Positions 9,716-20,082 are shown, counted from the stretch's first letter. The stretch is 64,000 bases of DNA from an uncultured bacterium (GCA_938092135.1 CALLJL010000003.1:62001-126000); one strand, 5' to 3'. The notes: generated by a model from the sequence alone, not told the origin. Numbers and translations are program-made.

Positions 9716-10534
9716 CTAAATCAATTTTTTAGTAGAAGCAATTTCTTTCTTAAGTTCGATAACCTCAACGGGACAGGAAGGAAAATCGTTTTCCCAACAA
9801 ACAACATAATCGCATCTCGTTTGGGCGTGAGTTTTATTTTTTATATGCTCACGAAATTTTGAGGCTTTGAATTCGAATTCAATATATTTCCTTGAAAAAT
9901 TGTCTCCTATTTTTTCAATTGCACATGCGTCAGGAAAACCTGATCTTATAAACTCAATCTTAACGAAGTGGTGACTTCTTATTCTGGTCATAAAATGAGA
10001 AAAGAGCGCCACAACTCCCTGTTCTGATGTGGGTGCGTAATTCATAACTTCTAAATCCATAGGCTCACCTAAGTTTGTGTCATTTGGGCTACCCTTAAAG
10101 AGTGCATTATTAGGAAGCTTAAAAGATTTTATATATTTCTCGATAGAAATAAAATCTTTCTCAGTTATTTCAACTGCAGTTCTATCTTTGAACTTAATCG
10201 CTTTAAATTTTCCTTTGGGAAATATTGATAAAGGAGGTCTAATATTTTCTACTAAATCATGAATTCTTACAAAAAGCGGCGGCTTTGCGAGTCTTCTCTG
10301 TTTAATTTTCATGACAACATGAGGACCTTTCCAAAAGCTGTCATCAGGCCATTCCTTTTTGTTGCTTACTACCTCGAACGTTCCCACCACTACGGAGTCA
10401 CCTTTAGCATAATAAACTATTTTATCGCCTTTGTTTACCTTTTCGATCCTCTCGGACTTGCCTTTTTTATGCCCAATGAAATCACTATGGGCGAAATAAT
10501 CCTTGAGACTATGAATAATAAACCAATATTTCAT
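9716..10534 (-). CDS. EVE-domain protein with a PD-(D/E)xK-like C-terminal nuclease domain
   Basis: N-terminus MKYWFIIHSLKDYFAHSDFIG...VNKGDKIVYYAKGDSVVVGTFEV reads as EVE/PUA-like. C-terminal half has GFPDACAIEK...KYIEFEFKASKF...CDYVVCWEND. Start placed at 10534 (AAGGAG RBS upstream) rather than 10573. Confidence 0.72.
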   Translation of the reverse strand: MKYWFIIHSLKDYFAHSDFIGHKKGKSERIEKVNKGDKIVYYAKGDSVVVGTFEVVSNKKEWPDDSFWKGPHVVMKIKQRRLAKPPLFVRIHDLVENIRPPLSIFPKGKFKAIKFKDRTAVEITEKDFISIEKYIKSFKLPNNALFKGSPNDTNLGEPMDLEVMNYAPTSEQGVVALFSHFMTRIRSHHFVKIEFIRSGFPDACAIEKIGDNFSRKYIEFEFKASKFREHIKNKTHAQTRCDYVVCWENDFPSCPVEVIELKKEIASTKKLI

Positions 10535-11023
10535 CTTATTATGCTCCTTATGTTGCTTCTTAAATAAGATCAAGGAGAAATAATGATTTTATCTCTTTCG
10601 CATCATCCCTCTTGACTATTCTATTTAAAATCAGGGGCCAAGGCAATTCTTCGAAAGTCCTAGGATAAATCTGAGAGAAATTGATTTATTGCCTCATAGT
10701 AAAATCTTCATGAAATTTAATTGTCTTCTCTTAATTAAAACCGATATTTTCAATGGAAACTTTAGATAAGAGATAGATGAATAATAAATTTTGCTATTAA
10801 GTTAGTTAAGAGCGCAAAATGGAGCGATCATGATAGCGAAATGAAGAAAAAGATTTTCCATAGCCTAATTAAATTTAAAAAGGTTGTTTTCAATTACCCT
10901 TTGTCTTTAAATTAAAGGGAATTAAAAGAGCCTTGTTTTTATCCTTTTTTATAGTTAATATCCAGAGAAAATGATAATTTTCCGAATAAAACCTTCTTCT
11001 AAGAAAGAATTGAGGAGGAAAGA

Positions 11024-12568
11024 ATGAACCTCCACTGGGCAGATTTGGCCATTTTTATTTTATTTTTCATCGTGGTGGTTGGGGTAAGTGTTTATAAGAG
11101 CCGGCGACAGAGAACTGGTGAGGAATTCTTTTTAGCTGGCCGTGGCCTCATCTGGCCCCTGATCGGTTTTTCTCTTATTGCCGCCAATATTTCGACCGAA
11201 CATTTTGTCGGCATGTCGGGTCAAGGAGCTGGATTGGCCGGAATGGCCGTGGCCAGCTATGAATGGATGGCAGCGATTACTCTGGTTTTTGTGGCCGCCT
11301 TTTTCCTGCCTAAATTTTTACGTAGCGGCATCTATACCATTCCTGAATTTCTCGAATACCGCTATTCGCCTGTAGCTCGAGCAATTATGGCTTTTTATCA
11401 AGTGATTGTGTATATCGCAGTTAGTATCGCCGCCGTCGTCTACACCGGAGCTTTAGCCCTTCATACTATCTTTGACCTTGATCTTACCCTTTCTGTGTGG
11501 CTCATTGGCCTTATTGCCGCAATTTATACCACCTGGGGAGGACTTAAGGCTGTGGCCTGGGCTGATCTTTTTCAGGGCTCAGGTCTGATTTTAGGTGGTC
11601 TCGTCGTCATGATTCTTGGTTTTAAAGCCGTTGGGGGAGTAAAGGCCTTCCTGATGGCCAATCCCGAAAAACTCCATGTCATTTTACCGGCCAGCCATCC
11701 CGTTGTTCCCTGGACCGCCCTGGTTATTGGCCTCTGGATTCCCAATTTTTATTATTGGGGCTTAAATCAATTTATTACCCAGAGAACTTTAGCTGCCCGG
11801 AGCTTAAGCCAGGGACAGCTGGGAATTATTTGGGCCGCCTTTTTAAAGCTTCTCATTCCTTTCATTATTATTTTTCCTGGCATAATGTCTTATCAGCTTT
11901 TCAAGGACAGGCTCACCGCTCCTGGGGCCACCACGGACATGGCCTATCCATTGCTTATCAGGAATCTGGTTGGACCAGGTCTGCGTGGTTTTATTCTGGC
12001 CTCAGTTGCCGGAGCAGTTATTAGTACCCTCGGTTCCCTTTTGAATTCAGTTTCCACTTTGCTTACCATGGATTTATATAAGCGCCATATAAATAAGGAG
12101 GCCAGGGGCGAATCGCTGGTTAAGATTGGCCGCATAGCTAACCTAATTTTCGTTTTCTTGGTTTGTCTTTTGGCCCCTCATCTCGGCGATCCAAGATTCA
12201 AGGGTATTTTTAATTATATTCAGGAATTTCAGGGTTATATTTCCCCAGGAATTCTGGCCGCTTTTCTTTTTGGGCTTTTCAGCCGGAGGACTCCCGCGGC
12301 TGCCGGGATTACTTCTCTTATTGCCTGTGTGCCCATCTATGGATTTCTCCAGTTGAAGTTTGGCCACATTGCTTTCCTGAATCGAATGGCCATAACTTTT
12401 GTTATCTTGATAGTAATTATGACCATCATTACTCTTTTTAAGCCTCTTCCTGAACCAAAAAAGCTTCCCCTTCAAGCCAATTTTGATCTTAGACCAGCTC
12501 GATCGCTTAAATGGCTTGGGCCTCTGGTAATAATCATAACTTTAATTCTCTATGCCATTTTCTGGTGA
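11024..12568 (+). CDS. Sodium:solute symporter (SSS) family transporter
   Basis: Multi-TM; GEEFFLAGRGLIWPLIGFSLIAANISTEHFVGMSGQG and YTTWGGLKAVAWADLFQG motifs. Confidence 0.92.
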   Translation: MNLHWADLAIFILFFIVVVGVSVYKSRRQRTGEEFFLAGRGLIWPLIGFSLIAANISTEHFVGMSGQGAGLAGMAVASYEWMAAITLVFVAAFFLPKFLRSGIYTIPEFLEYRYSPVARAIMAFYQVIVYIAVSIAAVVYTGALALHTIFDLDLTLSVWLIGLIAAIYTTWGGLKAVAWADLFQGSGLILGGLVVMILGFKAVGGVKAFLMANPEKLHVILPASHPVVPWTALVIGLWIPNFYYWGLNQFITQRTLAARSLSQGQLGIIWAAFLKLLIPFIIIFPGIMSYQLFKDRLTAPGATTDMAYPLLIRNLVGPGLRGFILASVAGAVISTLGSLLNSVSTLLTMDLYKRHINKEARGESLVKIGRIANLIFVFLVCLLAPHLGDPRFKGIFNYIQEFQGYISPGILAAFLFGLFSRRTPAAAGITSLIACVPIYGFLQLKFGHIAFLNRMAITFVILIVIMTIITLFKPLPEPKKLPLQANFDLRPARSLKWLGPLVIIITLILYAIFW

Positions 12569-12688
12569 CAAGGCTTATAAAATTGTTGTTAATCTTTATA
12601 ATTTTATATTCGATGGTCATATGTTTTGGAAAAGTTTTTTCTTATCCTATAAATCTTTTTGAGCTTAAATTCATGACAAGGAGGTAAA

Positions 12689-15454
12689 ATGAAATTCCTA
12701 AAAAAAGAAGGTCATTTAATTTCTTTTTATTTAACCTTGGTTCTTTTTTTAATGTTCTCTTTTCTGGTTGATCCTGCCTCCAGTCAGACAAAGATTCCTT
12801 CTTCAAATCAGAAGGCCAAACCTTGGACACCGGAGGATATTCTTCTGGCCGAATCGGCCTCGAGCTGGCAAATTTCCCCTAATGGCCAGTGGGCCGTATG
12901 GGTCAAAGGACACATGGATAAAGAGAAGAATGGTCGAATCTCCAATCTTTTTTTGACTAACCTCGAAACGGGAAAAGAAATTCAATTGACTAGAACTCAG
13001 GAAAACCATTCTCAACCCAAGTGGTCGCCTGATGGGAACTTGATTGCCTTTTTATCTACCAGGCCCTTACCTAAGCCTAAATCCGATGTTGCCTCGACGC
13101 AGCTTTGGCTGATTAATCCCTTCGGCGGCGAGCCCTATCCTATAACGGAACTAAGCCGTCCCATTCGTAGCTATTACTGGATTAATGCAGAGACTATTCT
13201 TTTTATAGCTCAGGAAGATCCCACGCTTTACGAACAAGAACTGAAGAAGAAAAAAGACACTTCTCGGGTAGTAGATGATGTTGACCATGAACCGCCAGTG
13301 AGAATTTTTAAATTAACCATTAAAGATAAAAAGATAACCCGCCTTACCGATAACCGCGATTTTATTCGCCTTTGGGCCCCATCGCCTGATGGAAAGATGG
13401 CCGTGGCCAGCCATCATCAATATTTGAGTTTCGAGTGGGATCACCGGATACTGCCCAAAACATTTCTTTTCAATCTGGAAACGGGAGAAAAAAAGGAGAT
13501 ATTAGTCGGGCGGAGAATTTTGCCCCAATCCTTTAAATGGGCTAAAGATGGATCAGGTTTTTATATCGTTGCCCCCTATACCACGGATCCCCGTTTTTTC
13601 ACCGCCACGATTTCTCTTCTTTATTTTTATGATCTAAGCCAGGATAAGCTCGTTCAAATTGACTTGGGATGGCCTAATGGATTAGCCGAAAGGGATATTG
13701 AGGTTACGCCAGATGGCTTTTTGGCTTTTCTGGCCGATGGGACAAAATTTAAATTGGCGCGTTACATTAAAAAGGGATTAGAATGGAAAAAGGTGGAGAT
13801 TAAAGGTGACCATGCCGGTCATATCTTTGATTTAACTGTGAGCGAAGATGGCCGAAAAATCGTTTATCTTTATACAACAGCCAGTTTGCCACCCCAGTAC
13901 TATGCAGGCTCCTTAAGCGAGGATTCGATTGAATCTCCCCGACAGATAACAAACCTCAATCCCTCTTATAAAGAGAAAATTATTGCTCGGACTGAAATCG
14001 TCCGCTGGAAAGGGGCTTTAGGTGAGGAAATTGAAGGAATTCTTTATTATCCCCATAATTATGAACCAGGCAAAAAATACCCTCTTTTTGTAGCTCCCCA
14101 TGGTGGTCCCGCAGCTGCCGATACTGACTCCTGGGATGAAAGCTACGCTTATCCTCAACAACTTATTTGTCAACGGGGAGCCTTTGTTTTCAAACCCAAT
14201 TATCATGGCAGCTCCAATTATGGCTTGAAATTTGTGGAGTCTATTAAGAATGGCAAATACTATGAATATCCCCTTGAGGATATTGAGAAAGGAGTGGATT
14301 ATCTCATCAGCCGAGGCCTCGTTGATCCCGAGCGAATCGGTGCCTTTGGTTGGTCAAATGGTTCGATTTTGTCCATTGGTCTGAGTGTTCATAATCCTAA
14401 GCGCTATAAAGTCATCGGTGCAGGTGCTGGCAACGTTGAATTCATCAGTGACTGGGCCAACGTTGATTTCGGTCACTCCTTTGATACCTTTTATTTTGGT
14501 AAATCGCCCCTTGAAGATCCTCTTCTTTACCTAAAATTATCACCCTTTTTTAAGCTGGATCGAGTTGAAGCGCCAACCATCATTTTCTTTGGTACTGAGG
14601 ACCGAAATGTCCCCACTGATCAGGGGTGGTCCCATTATCGTGCCCTTTATCATTTGAATAAGGTCCCAGTTAAATTCATTCTTTTCCCTGGGGAAGCCCA
14701 TGGCCTTCGCCAATTCAGCCACCAGCTAAGAAAAGTAGAGGAAGAAATGGCTTGGTTCGACCGATATTTCTTTAAAACCTGGCAGGCTAAAAATGAAGCC
14801 TTCAAGGAGGATTCTCCCCTTGGCTGGGCTCTGCGATTGAAAAAAGCAGCCAGGGATGGCTCTCTTTATGGTGTAAGATTGGAGAGCGGCGAGTTAATTC
14901 CTGAAGTTGTTAACCGTGGTGAAATAGCCATCGGTCGTTTTGAGGTCACCAGGGCCCAATTTGCTTCGTTTGATCCTAATTACAAATTTCCAGCGGGAAC
15001 CGAAAATTACCCAATGAACAATCTGAGTTTTGAAAAAGCTAAAGCTTATGTTGAATGGTTATCTAAAATAACAGGTGAGACTTGGCGATTGCCCCAGGAA
15101 GAGGAGATGACTAAATATTATGAAACCCGAGAAAATGAAAATACGCTCGATTACTGGGCTGGCTACAAACTAAACCCCGACGATGCCCTCAGACTTAGGG
15201 AGAAAATAAAAGAGTTAGGAGAAGGAGCCAGGTTGATAAAAGAAGTAGGCAGTTTCCCTGGGGCAGGCTCCAGCGAGGAAGACTTTATTTTTGATCTTGG
15301 AGGCAATGTGGCTGAATGGGTTATTGGCAAAAATGGGCATCCTAAAGTCATGGGAGGAAGTGCAGATCGGCCAGCTGATACTAAGGGTGTCTTTTTTGAG
15401 CCAGCTCCCGAATACGTTGGCCTTCGGGTGGTAAAAGAAATTAAGGTAAAATAA
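12689..15454 (+). CDS. S9-family (prolyl oligopeptidase/DPP-like) peptidase with C-terminal FGE/SUMF1-like domain
   Basis: TolB-like WD40 N-terminus; Ser motif GWSNGS, Asp in GTEDRNVP, His in GEAHGLRQF. C-terminal GEIAIGRFEVTRAQF...WRLPQEEE...FDLGGNVAEWV...GGSADRP...GLRVVKE is FGE-like. Confidence 0.88.
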   Translation: MKFLKKEGHLISFYLTLVLFLMFSFLVDPASSQTKIPSSNQKAKPWTPEDILLAESASSWQISPNGQWAVWVKGHMDKEKNGRISNLFLTNLETGKEIQLTRTQENHSQPKWSPDGNLIAFLSTRPLPKPKSDVASTQLWLINPFGGEPYPITELSRPIRSYYWINAETILFIAQEDPTLYEQELKKKKDTSRVVDDVDHEPPVRIFKLTIKDKKITRLTDNRDFIRLWAPSPDGKMAVASHHQYLSFEWDHRILPKTFLFNLETGEKKEILVGRRILPQSFKWAKDGSGFYIVAPYTTDPRFFTATISLLYFYDLSQDKLVQIDLGWPNGLAERDIEVTPDGFLAFLADGTKFKLARYIKKGLEWKKVEIKGDHAGHIFDLTVSEDGRKIVYLYTTASLPPQYYAGSLSEDSIESPRQITNLNPSYKEKIIARTEIVRWKGALGEEIEGILYYPHNYEPGKKYPLFVAPHGGPAAADTDSWDESYAYPQQLICQRGAFVFKPNYHGSSNYGLKFVESIKNGKYYEYPLEDIEKGVDYLISRGLVDPERIGAFGWSNGSILSIGLSVHNPKRYKVIGAGAGNVEFISDWANVDFGHSFDTFYFGKSPLEDPLLYLKLSPFFKLDRVEAPTIIFFGTEDRNVPTDQGWSHYRALYHLNKVPVKFILFPGEAHGLRQFSHQLRKVEEEMAWFDRYFFKTWQAKNEAFKEDSPLGWALRLKKAARDGSLYGVRLESGELIPEVVNRGEIAIGRFEVTRAQFASFDPNYKFPAGTENYPMNNLSFEKAKAYVEWLSKITGETWRLPQEEEMTKYYETRENENTLDYWAGYKLNPDDALRLREKIKELGEGARLIKEVGSFPGAGSSEEDFIFDLGGNVAEWVIGKNGHPKVMGGSADRPADTKGVFFEPAPEYVGLRVVKEIKVK

Positions 15455-15602
15455 TCAAATTAAAGAGGGTTAGACAAATTAAAAGCAAATAAACAAAGGG
15501 GAAAAAATAAAAAGAAAAGATAAAAAATAAAAATTACAAGATAAAAATCAATATAAAAAAATATATCAAGAATTAAGAAGATAAGACTATTAACAAAGCA
15601 AT

Positions 15603-16496
15603 TTAGTTTTTTCTGGCCAAAAGAACAATTTCGTCTTCTCTATTTAGAAATCGGGCCAATAAGAGAACGAAGAGCGAAAGAAATGACAAGATTTTTTCGA
15701 AAAGCCAATTTCCTGGCCTAAAAGTTAAGCGATATTTAAGCGTCGTCCCATCAAAGCCGAATTCTTTTTTCATCCAGAGTGGCCGAAAACCAGTTTTTTC
15801 TAAAAGACGGATGAGGCTGGATTCATTGAAGAGAAAAAAATGGCTGGAGTACCAATCCAATTGATAGAATTGCCTTAAAGGCCAAGCTATTTTGTGCCCG
15901 CTAAGTTTATAAGCTCCAAGGCAAAGAAAATTGATTAAACTTGACCCAAGGGGGACGCGAAGGGCAAGAAGGCCCTTCTTTTTAAGAAGATGGCAAGCTT
16001 TGCGCAGAAAATCAACAGGTTGGGTAACATGTTCAAGAACTGACCATAGGGTGATAACTTCAAAATAATTTTCCCTGAGGCTTTGATTCTCGAATTCACC
16101 CTGAAGAACATAGCCAAATTTAGAAGCTTCCTGACAGGCCTTCTTGGACGGCTCAAGTCCAAAGGCAATAAAGCCATGCTCAGAAGCTACTTTTAAAAAT
16201 TCACCTGTTCCTGTCCCAATATCAAGAAGCCGCCCTCCCTGAGGAAAGAATTTTTTTATTAATGCTATATCATTTTGAAATTGTCGGTATCGAAAATCAT
16301 CGATAAAACAATGATAGGCTTTCCAGTCCAAGATTTCATAATCATCAGCCATAGCTTCGCTTTTAAGCTGGGGATTCATCCAGATAAGAGCGCATTCGGT
16401 GCAGCGAACATAACGAAAGGAACGATAAAGAAAGATTTCTTTCGGTCTCGCTGCCCCACAAACAGGGCAGAAAGGAAAATAATTTATTAATTTCAT
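15603..16496 (-). CDS. Class I SAM-dependent methyltransferase
   Basis: GGRLLDIGTGTGEFLKVA SAM motif, WSVLEHVTQP; N-terminal CPVCG...CTEC zinc ribbon. Confidence 0.85.
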   Translation of the reverse strand: MKLINYFPFCPVCGAARPKEIFLYRSFRYVRCTECALIWMNPQLKSEAMADDYEILDWKAYHCFIDDFRYRQFQNDIALIKKFFPQGGRLLDIGTGTGEFLKVASEHGFIAFGLEPSKKACQEASKFGYVLQGEFENQSLRENYFEVITLWSVLEHVTQPVDFLRKACHLLKKKGLLALRVPLGSSLINFLCLGAYKLSGHKIAWPLRQFYQLDWYSSHFFLFNESSLIRLLEKTGFRPLWMKKEFGFDGTTLKYRLTFRPGNWLFEKILSFLSLFVLLLARFLNREDEIVLLARKN

Positions 16497-19216
16497 CACC
16501 TCTGCGTTTTAATCGCCAGAGTCAGAACGGGCGAAAGAAGTCTATACTTTGCCTCAAGAAAGCCTTCAAGATCAGGATAATATTTGAGATAGTCAAAAAT
16601 TAAAGTTTGGCTGCTTTGAATTTCCAAGCGAAAGCTTATGTTTTCAACTAAATTAGTATGGCTGAAAAGGAGGGAAGCTAGGGAAAACAAATTTTCGTTA
16701 ACCCCTTGAATTACTAGAGGATATTTCTGAACTCTCTTTTCCTGACCATTGAATTCAATAATTATGTTTCCTATTGTTCCAAAAAATTTAATGGGATTAT
16801 AAAAATAAATTTCAAGCTGATAGTTTCCAGGAACCAGTTCGAAAGAAGAAGAGGAGATGATAAAACCAGTTTCATTAAGTTTGGGCCCTAGGCCTTTTCC
16901 ATTAAGAAGAAAATCGCCTTCATAGACCTGTCCTCTTTCTACTTTAAACATGTCGTCTTCTATAATATTTCCTTGGCTTAAACGCCAAAGGTTATAATTA
17001 ACACCTGAATATCTTTCAAAATGACGGAGCCAAAGGTTTTCTTTTCCAAGATTTTGATATAAATTCAGATATCGTTTGAATTCAGGCGTTTCGGTCAGAT
17101 CCTTTAAAATCCTCTCAGCCTCCTCTTTTTCTCCCAATTGCTCAAAACAAAGGGCCAAAAAGAGATAGACCTCAACATTCTTTATTCTTTCTGGTTCCTT
17201 AAGCAGGATTTTCTCGAAATATTTCTTGGCTTCTCTGTATTCACCAATTCTGAAGAAATTAAGACCTAAACTAAAATAGTCGGAGGCAAGATTAACCATG
17301 ACTTTTTGGCTAAGGGATGAGCCTTTAATATCAATACGGTACACAGGTTTTAAAAAGGGAAAGGTTCTCCAAGGCTTGATAGTTGTCCAGGTTGGCTCAT
17401 TGTTTTTAAACTTTATTTTTTTCCGTCTTAGACCGCTAAAAATTTCAAGCTGTCCTTTCGGATCAACAGGCTGAACAAATATCCCCAAAATGGGCAGGTT
17501 ATTTTCGCCAATAAAAAATCTTCTAATTTTTTCCTGGCCGTGAAGAAAGAAAGTATTGATATCTTTTTCATAGGGACTTTTATCGACCACATGGAATTCC
17601 CTTTTCGGGTTAATCAGCGGAGGCACCCGAGGTAACCAGAAATATAATTTTCCCTTTCTTTCAACGGGTCCGCTATAAATTTTTATTTCTGGATTTTTAT
17701 ACTCAAATGGCCGAAGAAAGATTCTTTTTAAAAGTTCGTGTTGGCGGTCTAATTCGAGATAAGTCCGGCTCCAGTGGGGATAAAATTTTTGATTGGCCAA
17801 GAAAAGAGAAGAGCAGGCACTTGAAGTAATAATATAATCATATTTTTTTAATGGGTGAAGATTAACATTAAATAAATAAGGTCTGGAAGAGAAACGAAAT
17901 TTTAAATTGGGGTCAGGATTGGCCGGAGTAAACCATTCCTTGCCTATCCAGCTTCTTTCAGGAAGATTTCGTTTCATCCATCTTGAGGCAATTTGGGTGG
18001 TGTCATCCTGCCAGAGATAATAGGTCATGGCTAAAGTTCTATATCCGAGAATGACCATAATAAGAGCGATAAGGGAAGCGTTGAGCAGTTTTCTTTTTCT
18101 TATAAAATCAGGGAAAAGAGAGAAACTGAAGGAAGCCAGGAAGGAATAAAAGGGGGACAAGGGGACAAGATCCCGATAGCGATAAAAACCAAGAAAACCT
18201 AAAGCTCCAAGAAAATAAAGGAGAGCTGAAATAAGGAGGAATTTGTGCTCCCTTTCTCCCCGAAGCAGGACCCAAATGAAGCCTGCAAAAATCAAAAGTG
18301 AAAATAGCAGCCCCTCCCCCTGATAAAGATTAACAACGCCGAGAGAATATTTGTTAAATTTAATATGCTCCAAAATAGTCTGGGGATTGATTGGTTGAAG
18401 ATGCCATTCAATCTCATTCACGGTCTTGGCCAACAACCACGTTGCCCGAACAAAGTGGCGAAATCTGGTAAGAGCATAGGGGTGTCCAATAAAAAAAGCC
18501 AAAACCGAGGTCGAAGCCGCTAAATAAATTTTTGGGGAAAGAAAAAGCTTTTGGAATTTTCTTTTTTCTTTCCAGCAGAAGAAAAGGTGAGCGAGAAAAA
18601 TAGAGAAAATAATATAAATTCCGTTATATTTAGTTGCCATGGCCAGGCCGGCAAAAAAACCGGCTAAAAGATAATGAATTGTCTTTCCCTCCTTTAAAAT
18701 GAGAAAGCAAAAATAAAAGCAGACGGTATAGAAAAAGGTCATAGGGCCGTCGAGCACGATTTGGTGGCTATAAATAATATGAATAAAAGAAAAGGAAAAA
18801 ATTAGGGAAACAAGCAGAGCCTGAGTATAATTTAACCATCTTTTCCCTAAAGAATAAACAACTAAAATCGTCAGCGAACCGAGAAAAGCAGAAAAAATTC
18901 TAGCTATGGTCAGGGCTTCAACAAGACTGAAGGGATAAAGACCTGGTTCGGCCTTAAGGCGAAGAACGTTGATAAGAAAGGAGATTCCATGCATCAGCAA
19001 AGCCACAAGATAATTGAAAAAAATTGGGTAGAAATAAATGGGGTCAGGTCGCCAATCACCATGATAAATGGTTAAAATGGAGCGGGCGACAGGCACATCA
19101 TCAACCCGCTGGTAAACTGAAGACAATCCCCAAAAACGAAGAAAAACTCCCAGTAGGAAGATCACTCCTGTCAAGATCAAAGGCAATTTCTCTTTGGTCA
19201 AAGCTCGGCGATTCAT
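16496..19216 (-). CDS. GT39-like membrane glycosyltransferase with C-terminal TPR and beta-sandwich-like region
   Basis: Many TM helices, QRVDDVPVAR N-terminal acidic motif typical of the GT-C/PMT group; central TPR-like repeat; C-terminal soluble region. Confidence 0.75.
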   Translation of the reverse strand: MNRRALTKEKLPLILTGVIFLLGVFLRFWGLSSVYQRVDDVPVARSILTIYHGDWRPDPIYFYPIFFNYLVALLMHGISFLINVLRLKAEPGLYPFSLVEALTIARIFSAFLGSLTILVVYSLGKRWLNYTQALLVSLIFSFSFIHIIYSHQIVLDGPMTFFYTVCFYFCFLILKEGKTIHYLLAGFFAGLAMATKYNGIYIIFSIFLAHLFFCWKEKRKFQKLFLSPKIYLAASTSVLAFFIGHPYALTRFRHFVRATWLLAKTVNEIEWHLQPINPQTILEHIKFNKYSLGVVNLYQGEGLLFSLLIFAGFIWVLLRGEREHKFLLISALLYFLGALGFLGFYRYRDLVPLSPFYSFLASFSFSLFPDFIRKRKLLNASLIALIMVILGYRTLAMTYYLWQDDTTQIASRWMKRNLPERSWIGKEWFTPANPDPNLKFRFSSRPYLFNVNLHPLKKYDYIITSSACSSLFLANQKFYPHWSRTYLELDRQHELLKRIFLRPFEYKNPEIKIYSGPVERKGKLYFWLPRVPPLINPKREFHVVDKSPYEKDINTFFLHGQEKIRRFFIGENNLPILGIFVQPVDPKGQLEIFSGLRRKKIKFKNNEPTWTTIKPWRTFPFLKPVYRIDIKGSSLSQKVMVNLASDYFSLGLNFFRIGEYREAKKYFEKILLKEPERIKNVEVYLFLALCFEQLGEKEEAERILKDLTETPEFKRYLNLYQNLGKENLWLRHFERYSGVNYNLWRLSQGNIIEDDMFKVERGQVYEGDFLLNGKGLGPKLNETGFIISSSSFELVPGNYQLEIYFYNPIKFFGTIGNIIIEFNGQEKRVQKYPLVIQGVNENLFSLASLLFSHTNLVENISFRLEIQSSQTLIFDYLKYYPDLEGFLEAKYRLLSPVLTLAIKTQR

Positions 19217-19227
19217 ACGGCGAGATT

Positions 19228-20082
19228 TTAGTGAAAGCCGTTTCCTTTGTCAAAATGGGAAAAGCCAAAATAGTCCCTGATGGAAGTGAACTGGAAATCC
19301 TGAAGAAGAGCCTGCAGTTTGGTCAGAGCTTTTTTTATTCCAAAATAATGGATAAATCTGGGTTTCAAAGTTAAAGTCAGGTGAGGAGAACTCGGGTCTA
19401 TCTCTCTTGGATGGAGATAGACTATGGCTGGCAGACTGTCCTGATTAAGCTTCTTAATGCCTTTTTTAATTAAAAAGTAGGGTAAAGCCCGGAAATAAAA
19501 TCCCCCGGAAAAGGGAATTTTCAATAAGGAAAAAGTTATAACCGAAGGGGGTAACTCGAGGAGCCCACCAATGAAATGGGGCCTCGGATCAACCCCTTTT
19601 TCGCCATAGAGAAATGTCTTTATGGGGAAAAGGCTGGAATCATAGACTAGGCCATTTTCTTCAAGAATTTGAAAAAACCAGGACATATCTTTGCGGATTG
19701 ACCATGACGGTGCCCGAAAGCCAATTATTTTTTCTCCGGCCTGGTTTTCTAATATTTTTAAGGCCCTTTTAAGATCGCTTTCAAATTCTTTTGGCGAAAG
19801 GTTATAAATAAGATCATGGCGATAACCATGACAGGCAATTTCATGACCTTTAGCCTTAATCATGGGAACAAGACTAGGGTATCTTTCCGCAGTTGTTCCC
19901 AAAATGAAAAAAGTAGCTTTAGCCTGATGATGATGGCAAAGCTCCAAAAGACGGCTAATATTTTCCTCTAGATTTTTATCTTCAAGATTCTCTGAATTCT
20001 TTTCAAAACCAGGATAATTAGCCTGATACCATTCTTCTACATCGAAGGTTAAAATATTTAATTTTTTGTTTCTACTTAGCAT
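19228..20082 (-). CDS. Polysaccharide deacetylase, XrtA/PEP-CTERM-locus type
   Basis: LTFDVEEWYQ, ATFFILG, GHEIACHGYRHDLIY, GFRAPSWS motifs of NodB homology. Confidence 0.9.
   Translation of the reverse strand: MLSRNKKLNILTFDVEEWYQANYPGFEKNSENLEDKNLEENISRLLELCHHHQAKATFFILGTTAERYPSLVPMIKAKGHEIACHGYRHDLIYNLSPKEFESDLKRALKILENQAGEKIIGFRAPSWSIRKDMSWFFQILEENGLVYDSSLFPIKTFLYGEKGVDPRPHFIGGLLELPPSVITFSLLKIPFSGGFYFRALPYFLIKKGIKKLNQDSLPAIVYLHPREIDPSSPHLTLTLKPRFIHYFGIKKALTKLQALLQDFQFTSIRDYFGFSHFDKGNGFH

Noticed and set aside
10259-10567. 102-aa plus-strand ORF
   Set aside because: Fully antisense to the EVE-nuclease gene, no RBS or domain support.
12143-12475. 110-aa minus-strand ORF
   Set aside because: Antisense to the SSS symporter; low-complexity translation.
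15455-15602. Terminator between convergent S9 peptidase and methyltransferase genes
   Set aside because: Region is AT-rich but I could not find a convincing GC-rich hairpin.
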